NCBI RefSeq assembly: GCF_003100395.1
Contig: NZ_CP029210.1
Location: 1,302,001-1,366,000, forward strand
DNA length: 64,000 nt
Direction: 5' to 3'
From: Aquabacterium olei
GTDB lineage: Bacteria; Pseudomonadota; Gammaproteobacteria; Burkholderiales; Burkholderiaceae_C
Shown here: positions 55,977-64,000 of the stretch, piece by piece
Layout of the letters: every line of letters begins with the position of its first letter
Numbering within the stretch: the first letter of the stretch is position 1
Made by a program: the position numbers and the translations under genes
Notes under the pieces: model-generated
Told to the model about the DNA's origin: nothing
Databases searched by the model: none
Seen by the model: the letters and a program-made list of their open reading frames with translations, nothing else

Positions 55977-56584
55977 AGGCGGTCTAACGTCAGCGCCAGT
56001 TCATGCGACAGGCTGGGATGCGGTACCTTGATGTACGGCGGCTTGGTCCACTGCCACCGTGTTGCGGGAAACAGCGCGCGCACGGCGTTGATGTCGCAGT
56101 GATAGGGCGGCCCTTCGATCAGTCCCTGTTCGCTGGCTTCGGGGCGCACCCGCTGCATCAGCAGGGCATGGAGCCGGCCACCGGGCTTCAGCCACGTGTG
56201 CAGTTGCCCGGCGTACGTCACCCAGTGATCGGGGTGGAGCGCGCACAGGCAGGTCTGCTCGTACACGGCGTCATAGGGGGCATCTGGCTGGAAGGTCAGC
56301 ACGTCGGCCTGGACAACGTGGGCCTGGAAGCCGCGCTCGGCACACAGTGCGCGGGTACGGGCCACCGCCGCCTCGGTGTAGTCGATGCCGGTGACATCGA
56401 AGCCGCGGGCCGCCAACTCGGCCACCTCCCAGCCGTTGCCGCAGCCGGGCACGGCGATGCGGCAGGGTTGAAGGACGCCGCTGTCCAGCCATGCGTTCAG
56501 CTGGGGACTCGGGCCGCCGCGGTCCCAGCCAGTCTGTTCGGTGTCGAAGCGTTCTTGCCAGAAGGCGCGGGTGGGGCCGGTCAT
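55973..56584 (-). CDS. TPMT-family SAM-dependent methyltransferase
   Basis: This 203-residue methyltransferase is related to thiopurine S-methyltransferase. The N-terminal FWQERFDTEQTGWDRGGPSPQL, SAM motif AVPGCGNGWEVAELA and YDAVYEQTCLCALHPDHW are characteristic. Bacterial relatives methylate sulfur, selenium or tellurium species or small thiols; the true substrate here is unknown. It ends inside the FNR-type palindrome. The EAL remnant lies 47 nt upstream on the same strand. Confidence 0.85.
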   Translation of the reverse strand: MTGPTRAFWQERFDTEQTGWDRGGPSPQLNAWLDSGVLQPCRIAVPGCGNGWEVAELAARGFDVTGIDYTEAAVARTRALCAERGFQAHVVQADVLTFQPDAPYDAVYEQTCLCALHPDHWVTYAGQLHTWLKPGGRLHALLMQRVRPEASEQGLIEGPPYHCDINAVRALFPATRWQWTKPPYIKVPHPSLSHELALTLDRL

Positions 56585-56631
56585 TGCGCTTGTCTGCGGG
56601 AGTGGAAATACCCCGCATGGTAGCCGGCTGA

Positions 56632-57486
56632 TCAGGCGAGGGGCGCAGGGAAGGTAGGGGGCGGATCGGCGGCGTCGGGCTCTTCGGCGTGCCGGACACC
56701 CCCCGGGCCCCAGCTCACATCACCGCACACCACGCGCCACCCCGATTCGGCCTCGCCATGCGGTTGGGCCTGCTGGAAGGCGTAGGAGACGGTGACCGTC
56801 ATGCCCTTGCCGCCCAGAGTTCGGTAGGGGCGGGTCACCTGTACGCGTCCCGGTGACTGGAGCGCACGCTTGAAGTACGGCCGGCGCGCCCAGCAGGCGC
56901 CGTCCGCCTGCGCCAGCGGACTGAAGGCCGGCCCCTGTGCGGTGCGCTGGTCTTCCACCCACAGGTTCGGCCCCACCTGGAAGCCGGATTCGTCCAGCAC
57001 GAAGCAGACCAGTGCACCGGGCAGCGCCAGGAACGAGCGCGCGGCTTCGTCCAGCGAGCGCCCCGCGCTCAGCAGCACGCCCGCATAGCCGATGGCGTTC
57101 TGGAAGGGGGCGAGCAGGTTCTTCTGGCGCTGCCGCTGGGCGGCGCGGAAGCGGGCCAGCTCGCCATGCAGCGCCACGATGTCGTCGTGGCGCGCGCGGC
57201 GATCGAGTTCAGGATGCGGGCGCGCAAAGTAGAAGCCTTGCACCAGATCGACATCCGACTCCAGCGCGAGCAGCGCCTCGCGCGCCGTCTCGATGCCCTC
57301 CATGAGCACCAGGGCCTCGGCCTCGTGCAGCACGGATACCGTCTGCGTGATGACACGCAGGCGCGCCGGGTCTTCGGCCAGGGCGGTGACCAGGCTGCGG
57401 TCGAGCTTGACGATGTCCGGCCGGATGCGCCAGACGCGGTCGAAGTCGGAGTGGCCGGCGCCGAAATCGTCCAGCGCGATCAGCAT
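56632..57486 (-). CDS. N-terminally truncated EAL-domain protein (likely non-functional)
   Basis: The 284 residues begin in the middle of an EAL phosphodiesterase domain at MLIALDDFGAGHSDF. DDFG, the VKLDRSL lysine region, GIET and VQGFYFARP remain. The front half of the barrel, with the EAL motif and first metal ligands, is missing. A C-terminal sensory-like domain (about 120-260) follows. The same frame stays open upstream with recognisable EAL sequence (HAVEALRDRG) up to the end of the photolyase gene at 57551, but no start codon occurs there. It cannot hydrolyse c-di-GMP as it stands and may be a decaying remnant. Confidence 0.75.
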   Translation of the reverse strand: MLIALDDFGAGHSDFDRVWRIRPDIVKLDRSLVTALAEDPARLRVITQTVSVLHEAEALVLMEGIETAREALLALESDVDLVQGFYFARPHPELDRRARHDDIVALHGELARFRAAQRQRQKNLLAPFQNAIGYAGVLLSAGRSLDEAARSFLALPGALVCFVLDESGFQVGPNLWVEDQRTAQGPAFSPLAQADGACWARRPYFKRALQSPGRVQVTRPYRTLGGKGMTVTVSYAFQQAQPHGEAESGWRVVCGDVSWGPGGVRHAEEPDAADPPPTFPAPLA

Positions 57487-57550
57487 GCCGCGGTCGCGCA
57501 GCGCCTCGACGGCATGGCGCCCCTTCGGGTGCCCCGATCCCGGCGGCGCG

Positions 57551-59089
57551 TCAGAGCGTGTCGATGTCTGCCAGCCACCGTGTGGCCTGGGCCTGGGTGG
57601 CGGTGCGCTCGTCGGGTGTCATGCGGTCGATCTGCTTGTAGACCATGCCGATGCGAGGGTTGCGACGCAAGGTCTGTTCATGCCGCAGGTGGAAATCCCA
57701 GTAGAGCGCGTTGAAGGGGCAGGCGTTTTCGCCCAGTCGGGCCTTGCGGTCGTAGGGGCAGCCGGCGCAATGGTCGCCCATGCGGTGCAGGTAGGCGGCG
57801 CTCGACACGTAAGGCTTGGTGGCCAGCTGGCCGCCGTCTGCAAACTGGCTCATGCCCAGCGTGTTGGGCGCCTCCACCCACTCGAAGGCGTCGATGTAGA
57901 CGCCCAGATACCACCGATGCACCGCTTGTGGATCGAGCCCCGCCAGCAGCGCGAAATTGCCGATCACCATCAGACGCTGGATGTGGTGGGCGTAGGCCTC
58001 GCGCAGCGACTGGCCGATGGCCTGCTTCATGCACGCCATCCGCGTGTCGCCCGTCCAGAACCAGGCGGGCAGCGGGCGCGTGTGGCCCAGCTGGTTGCGC
58101 TCGGTGTAGCCCGGCATGTGGGCCCAGTACACGCCGCGCACGTACTCGCGCCAGCCGAGGATCTGCCGGATGAAGCCTTCCACCGCGGGCAGGGGCGCGT
58201 GGCCGGCTTGCCAGGCGGCCGTTGCCGCGCCCACCACCTCGCGCGGGTTCAGCATCTTGGTGTTGAGCGCGAACGACAGCAGCGAGTGAAACAGGCGCCA
58301 GCCGCGGTGCGTCAGCGCGTCCTGGAAGTCGCCGAAGTGGGGCAGGGCGTGCTGCACGAAGGCAGCCAGGTGCTGCAGGGCTTCTTCGCGGTTCAGCGGC
58401 CAGGCCAGCGTGCCGGCCTGCGGCTCACCGAAGTGGGCGACACCGGCCGCTTCGATGGTGGACCACAGCGCGCGATGGTCGTGCGGGGTGCGCCAGTCGG
58501 CAGGCTCGGCCGGGGTGCCGGGCCACGGCTTGCGGTTGTCGTGGTCGAAGTTCCACTGGCCGCCGGATGGCTTGCCATCGGCCTCCAGCAGCACGCCGTG
58601 GCGCAGGCGCATCTGCCGGTAGAAGTGCTCCATCAACCACTGCGTGCGGCCCTGGAAGATGGCCCGGGCCTCGTCGCGTGTGGTCAGGAAGTGCTCGCTG
58701 TCCACCATCTCGACCACGACGCCTTGCGCGCGTTGCCCCCGGGCCCAGGCCGCCAGCTCGGCGTCAAGCCGCCATTCATCGGGTGCCTGGTACGCGACGC
58801 GCAGGGCACCGTAATGGGCCACGAGGGCACTCAGGTTGCCCGTGATCGACTGGCGGTTGCTCGCATCGTCGATGGCGACGTAGCGCACGCGGTGGCCGGC
58901 TTCTTTCAAGCGGCGCGCCATGTCCCGCAGGCCGGCGAAGATCGCGAGGATTTTCTGCGCGTGGTGCTGCACGTAGTCGGTCTCGCTGCGTACCTCCATC
59001 AACACGTAGACGACATCCGGGTGCACCTCGGCCAACCAGCTGTGCTGCGGGTTGAGTTGGTCACCGAGGATGAGGCGCAGTGTGGTCAT
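57551..59089 (-). CDS. FeS-BCP photolyase (PhrB/CryB type)
   Basis: This 512-residue member of the iron-sulfur bacterial cryptochrome/photolyase group repairs (6-4) photoproducts in characterised relatives. The start MTTLRLILGDQLN is typical. Cluster cysteines at 353, 441, 444 and 457 (MACMK, CAGC, ACPFN) keep the exact spacing of Agrobacterium PhrB. FAD-binding motifs such as GWREYVRGVYWAHMPGY are present. ATG 59089 overlaps the CRY-DASH stop (ATGA); a GTG at 59101 is less likely. The stop abuts the truncated EAL gene. Confidence 0.93.
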   Translation of the reverse strand: MTTLRLILGDQLNPQHSWLAEVHPDVVYVLMEVRSETDYVQHHAQKILAIFAGLRDMARRLKEAGHRVRYVAIDDASNRQSITGNLSALVAHYGALRVAYQAPDEWRLDAELAAWARGQRAQGVVVEMVDSEHFLTTRDEARAIFQGRTQWLMEHFYRQMRLRHGVLLEADGKPSGGQWNFDHDNRKPWPGTPAEPADWRTPHDHRALWSTIEAAGVAHFGEPQAGTLAWPLNREEALQHLAAFVQHALPHFGDFQDALTHRGWRLFHSLLSFALNTKMLNPREVVGAATAAWQAGHAPLPAVEGFIRQILGWREYVRGVYWAHMPGYTERNQLGHTRPLPAWFWTGDTRMACMKQAIGQSLREAYAHHIQRLMVIGNFALLAGLDPQAVHRWYLGVYIDAFEWVEAPNTLGMSQFADGGQLATKPYVSSAAYLHRMGDHCAGCPYDRKARLGENACPFNALYWDFHLRHEQTLRRNPRIGMVYKQIDRMTPDERTATQAQATRWLADIDTL

Positions 59090-60477
59090 GCGGTGCCCCA
59101 CAGCCGGCGGTAGTGGCCTTGTGGGTCGTGGTCCTGCGCCTGCTTGTCGAGGTTGAAGCGGCGTCCGCCTCGCGGGTCGGTGCCGCGGCCGGCCACATAC
59201 AGCCAGTTCCCCTGGTTGCTGTAGACGTCGTGGTCGACGAGTTGGGATTCGAACCAGGCGGCCCCGGCACGCCAGTCACAGCGCAGGTCGTGCACCAGGT
59301 GGCTGGCCACCACCTGCCGCATGCGGTTGGACAGAAAGCCGCTGGCTGCCAGTTCCCGCATGCCGGCGTCCACCAGGGGCTGTCCGGTGCGGGCCTCGCA
59401 CCAGCGCTGGAAGGCCTGGGGGTCATGGGGCGGTGGGGACAGTTGAGTCAGGCCCCGGGCGCGATACAGCGCACGGCCGTGCTTGAGGTGCATCAGCCGG
59501 AAATGATCGCGCCACAGCAACTCGAACCACAGCCAGTAGCTGCCGTCGTTTGCGCCGTGTTCGGCCTCGAAGGCGCGCAGCGCCGCCATGATCTGCGGGG
59601 CCGACAGCGCGCCGCTCGCCAGCCAGGGAGAGAGCTTGCTCGAGTAGTCCACGCCGATCAGGCCATTGCGCGTGTGCTTGTAGCTGTGTGGCAGTTTGCG
59701 GCTCATGTACTGAGCCAGATGGTCCTGCGCGCCAGCCTCGCCAGGGGCGCAGGCGGGCAGGTGGTAGGGAAAGGCCGAACGTGCCTCCGGCATCAGCACG
59801 GGGGGCACAGGCCGTTTCAGCGGGGTGTGGCACAGCAAGGGCGGCCCGTGCGCGCCATCCTGAGTGAGCCGCGCAGCATGACCCTGTGCCGCAGCCATCG
59901 GCTCCCAGAGCGCATCGTGCGGGGGCAGGGCTGGCAGCCGGGCGGCGGCGGGCAGCGGCGCCCGGGGTTGCACGTCGGCGCGCTCCACTTGCTGCCGAAA
60001 GGCGGTGAACACGTCCGGGGTCCGCTCCACGGCAAAGGGCAGGTCGGGTGGATCCAGCAGGCTCGACTGCCACACCGGCGTCCAGCGCCATCCCTCCAGG
60101 CGGGCTGTGCGCGCCAGCGCGTCGGCCTCGTCCTGCTCCTCGGGCGCGGCAATGGCCTCGGCGCTCACCTGCACGGCCTGCACCGCCCGCACCAGCCGCG
60201 GCAGAAGGGACACGGCCGCGCCGTGCAACACCAGCAGGCGGCTGCCGCGTTGCTGCAGGGCGCTGTCGAGCGCAGTCAGCGTGTCGGCCAGCACGGCCAT
60301 GCGGTGCGGCCCCATGCGGCGTGGCACCCAGCGTGTGGGCTGCGCCTGGGCCGGATCCCAGATGTAGACCGGCAGCAGGGTGTGCCCGTGGGCCTGGGCG
60401 GCCCGCACCGCGCGGGTCAGGGCCGGGTTGTCAGCCAGACGCAGGTCGTGGCGGAACCAGTGGATCACCGTGCTCAT
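59086..60477 (-). CDS. CRY-DASH-type cryptochrome
   Basis: This 463-residue cryptochrome begins VIHWFRHDLRLADNPAL. The DASH-type body has SRKLPHSYKHTRNGLIGVDYSSKLSPWLA, LLWRDHFRLMHLKHG and LSNRMRQVVASHLVHDL, with the ending WFESQLVDHDVYSNQGNW. Relatives repair CPD lesions in single-stranded DNA or act as light sensors. ATG 60477 overlaps the DUF2256 stop (ATGA), and the stop overlaps the PhrB-type start the same way. The frame is open to 60597, but that part belongs to the preceding genes. Confidence 0.92.
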   Translation of the reverse strand: MSTVIHWFRHDLRLADNPALTRAVRAAQAHGHTLLPVYIWDPAQAQPTRWVPRRMGPHRMAVLADTLTALDSALQQRGSRLLVLHGAAVSLLPRLVRAVQAVQVSAEAIAAPEEQDEADALARTARLEGWRWTPVWQSSLLDPPDLPFAVERTPDVFTAFRQQVERADVQPRAPLPAAARLPALPPHDALWEPMAAAQGHAARLTQDGAHGPPLLCHTPLKRPVPPVLMPEARSAFPYHLPACAPGEAGAQDHLAQYMSRKLPHSYKHTRNGLIGVDYSSKLSPWLASGALSAPQIMAALRAFEAEHGANDGSYWLWFELLWRDHFRLMHLKHGRALYRARGLTQLSPPPHDPQAFQRWCEARTGQPLVDAGMRELAASGFLSNRMRQVVASHLVHDLRCDWRAGAAWFESQLVDHDVYSNQGNWLYVAGRGTDPRGGRRFNLDKQAQDHDPQGHYRRLWGTA

Positions 60478-60635
60478 GCGGCAGCCTTGCCCTGTGAGGG
60501 GCGCTGCTGTCGGCAGCGGTCGGAGCAGTACTTGACCTCGTCCCAGTCGCGCGCCCATTTGCGCCGCCAGGCGAAGGGCCGCTGGCAGGCCAGGCACAGC
60601 TTGGTGGGCAGATCGGCTTTCTTGCGCATGCGCAT
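60474..60635 (-). CDS. DUF2256 small zinc-ribbon-like protein
   Basis: This 53-residue basic protein fits DUF2256: KKADLPTKLCLACQRPFAWRRKW and VKYCSDRCR. Cysteines 14, 17, 37 and 41 form a probable zinc site. DUF2256 genes recur beside photolyase or cryptochrome genes in other bacteria (established association; function not established). It starts 1 nt after the photolyase stop and overlaps CRY-DASH by 4 nt, so it is translated in step with them. It may bind DNA or assist the photolyases; this is inference. Confidence 0.85.
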   Translation of the reverse strand: MRMRKKADLPTKLCLACQRPFAWRRKWARDWDEVKYCSDRCRQQRPSQGKAAA

Positions 60636-60636
60636 G

Positions 60637-62226
60637 TCAGAACTCCAGGGACAGCTGCGGATGGTCGGCCGCCGGCGTTGCGGGGCTGCGGCTGCGGCGC
60701 GGGCCCAGGCCGCGGCCATCGCGGTTCACGCGCGAGCCGTGCCGCTCGACGATCCCGGCCACGGCAGCCTTCACGTCGGGCCGCGCCCGCACGGCGTGCA
60801 CCTGGGCACGGGCGGTCCGCAAGGCCGTCTCCAGGTCCACCAGCGGCAGCGGGATGTCTGCAGCCGGGTCGCTGCCCACCCGCACACCACAGCGCTGCTG
60901 CACATCGGGCGGCATGCGCCACGGCTCGAACAGCCAGGTGTCGGGCACGCGGCGCAGGGCAGGCAGCCATCGGCGCACGAAGTGCCCTTGCGGGTCCTGG
61001 TCGCGCGCCTGCTTGATCGGGTTGTAGACCCGGGTGGTGTTGATGCCCGTGGTGCCTGCCTGCATCTGCATCTGGCTCCAGTGGATGCCGGGCTCGTAGT
61101 CGACGAACTGGCGCGCCAGCCACAGGCCCACGGGCCGCCAGTGCAGCCAGAGCGGATACGTGGCCACGGACACCAGCATGGCGCGCATGCGGAAGTTGAG
61201 CCAGCCGGTCTCGCGCAGCATCGTCACGCAGGCATCCACCAGCGGCCATCCGGTGCGGCCTGCCATCAGGGCCGCGAGGCGGGCCTCGTCGGCGGTTTCG
61301 TCGCGCAGGCCGTCGTAGCCGCGGTGCAGGTTGCGCCACTCCAGCTCGGGCTCGCTCTCCAGCTTCTGAATGAAGTGGCAGTGCCAGTGCAGGCGGCTCA
61401 GGAACGCGCTCAGGCCAGCGTGCTGCCTGGCCGCGTGCGGGTCAAGGGCGGCCTGCGCGTGAAGCACGTCCATGCGGGCTTCGGTGGCCTGCACCACCTC
61501 GCGCATCGACAGGCAGCCCCATGCGAGGTAGGGCGACAGACGCGAGCACGCGGTGGGGGCCGACAGCGGCGACGAGATGCCCCCGCGGTAGCGCCCGCAA
61601 CGGTCATGCAGGAACTCGTTCAACACCGCCATGCCTGCTTCGCGGCCGCCACGCTGGCGATGGCGCGGCAGCCCGTCGGTCAGGCCCAGCGCGGCGGAGG
61701 CGGGCAGCACAAGACCCGGCGCTGCGGCTCTGCCAACATCTTGCGTCATCGGTGCCCGCAGCGTCGGGCTGGCCATGAAGCGCTGCCAGTGCCGATGCCA
61801 CCCGTTCCGGTCGCGCAGGCGCCGCACGACCCCGGTCTGCGGTGTTTCGCCAAACACCACACCGTGCGCCGTGCACCACTGCGCCACCGCCACATCGCGC
61901 TGGTACGTCACCGCGTTGCCCGTTTCTTCGTGGGCCAGCAGCGCCTCGAACGGGGCTTCAAGCCACAGCGCGTCCAGTACGTCGACCACCTCACCCTGGC
62001 GCACCATCAGGCGGCAGCCGGCCCGGCTCAGCGCCTGTTCCAGTTCGATCAGGCTTTCGCGCACAAACGCCCACTGCCGCGCCGATGCATCGGGTTGCCG
62101 CCACAGCGAGGGCTCGATCACGTACAGGCAGCGCACCCCGGCTGCACCGTGGCGCGCCAGCGCTGCATGCAGCGGCGCGTGGTCGACCGTACGCAGGTCG
62201 CGCTTGAACCAGACGAGGGCAGACAT
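60637..62226 (-). CDS. Photolyase/cryptochrome family FAD-binding protein
   Basis: This 529-residue protein has an N-terminal photolyase domain starting ALVWFKRDLRTVDHAPL and a C-terminal FAD domain with SPYLAWGCLSMREVVQA, TGWPLVDACVTMLRETGWLNFRMRAML and INTTRVYNPIKQA. The NFRMRAML form differs from the class I CPD photolyase LHNRxRM box, so it belongs to a separate clade; CPD repair is likely but not certain. The C-terminal 60 residues are basic and low in complexity. It is the first gene of the four-gene operon; ATG 62226 lacks a clear Shine-Dalgarno. Confidence 0.88.
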   Translation of the reverse strand: MSALVWFKRDLRTVDHAPLHAALARHGAAGVRCLYVIEPSLWRQPDASARQWAFVRESLIELEQALSRAGCRLMVRQGEVVDVLDALWLEAPFEALLAHEETGNAVTYQRDVAVAQWCTAHGVVFGETPQTGVVRRLRDRNGWHRHWQRFMASPTLRAPMTQDVGRAAAPGLVLPASAALGLTDGLPRHRQRGGREAGMAVLNEFLHDRCGRYRGGISSPLSAPTACSRLSPYLAWGCLSMREVVQATEARMDVLHAQAALDPHAARQHAGLSAFLSRLHWHCHFIQKLESEPELEWRNLHRGYDGLRDETADEARLAALMAGRTGWPLVDACVTMLRETGWLNFRMRAMLVSVATYPLWLHWRPVGLWLARQFVDYEPGIHWSQMQMQAGTTGINTTRVYNPIKQARDQDPQGHFVRRWLPALRRVPDTWLFEPWRMPPDVQQRCGVRVGSDPAADIPLPLVDLETALRTARAQVHAVRARPDVKAAVAGIVERHGSRVNRDGRGLGPRRSRSPATPAADHPQLSLEF

Positions 62227-62388
62227 CCGATGAGCGTAGCGAGGCTGCGGCGCTCTGCCGCGAGACTGAGTCCGGCAATCCGATGCAAACCCGCGTCAAA
62301 GGGAGGCCCGCCCGCCGCCGGCGAGAGGCCGCCGTGCCACTACACTTCCTTCCGCCCGGACAGCCCGGGCCCGCATTGACCGACCACG

Positions 62389-64000
<1,612 letters not shown>

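Noticed and set aside
59080..62379. A 1099-codon open frame on the plus strand across the photolyase operon
   Set aside because: It is antisense to four well-supported genes and shows no domain. High GC with G/C at third positions produces such long shadows. The same holds for 39825-43004 minus, 8002-10761 plus and 23495-25258 minus.

Overview
The window looks like chromosomal DNA from a high-GC betaproteobacterium of the order Burkholderiales. The evidence is the gene families and their order: nosZ-nosR-nosDFYL, a fliE/fliFGHIJKLMNOPQR block, bamC-dapA, parE/parC, and a PEP-CTERM protein. The PEP-CTERM protein hints at an aquatic Aquabacterium/Ideonella/Rubrivivax-like lineage, but genus cannot be fixed from the sequence. 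I see no insertion sequence, prophage, integrase cassette or CRISPR array. Coding density is very high, and most gaps are short promoters or hairpin terminators.

Layout. 1-3360: housekeeping genes (M23 peptidase tail, rlmD, a chalcone-isomerase-like exported protein, xerD). 3382-16757: a nitrous oxide reduction and NO defence block. A minus-strand operon runs DUF2946 protein, nosZ, nosR, nosD, nosF, nosY, nosL, a second NosL-like protein and a CopD-like membrane protein. Divergent from it are a c-type cytochrome lipoprotein and apbE/nosX. An FNR/DNR-type palindrome lies between the two units. Flavohemoglobin hmp follows, with an NsrR-type operator and an FNR-like site, then nsrR itself. A small cysteine-rich DUF3079 protein diverges from hmp. 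16717-26140: uppP, msrB, yciB, bolA, a parvulin, trmB, tRNA-Gly(CCC), gabD and alaS. 26330-30838: two tandem PF10118 diiron-like proteins followed by two AraC-type regulators. 30914-39204: coaBC, dut, slyD, a uL16-hydroxylase-like cupin, a small repeat lipoprotein, bamC, dapA, a tiny membrane protein and an MFS transporter. 39249-51512: a flagellar basal body/export cluster, fliE divergent from fliFGHIJKLMNOPQR. 51529-64000: a PEP-CTERM protein and parE; then a chemoreceptor with an FNR-type site upstream, a TPMT-like methyltransferase and an EAL-domain remnant; then a tightly coupled operon of three different photolyase/cryptochrome classes plus DUF2256; and finally parC, cut by the window end.

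How the parts work together. NosZ reduces N2O in the periplasm. NosR, flavinylated by ApbE/NosX, supplies electrons. NosDFY and the NosL proteins mature the copper centres. NsrR and an FNR-family regulator would link this to NO and low oxygen, and a similar site in front of a chemoreceptor suggests motility may be tuned to the same signal. The most unusual locus is the photolyase operon at 57551-62226: four genes with 1-nt gaps or ATGA overlaps, abutting an EAL gene that has lost its N-terminal half.
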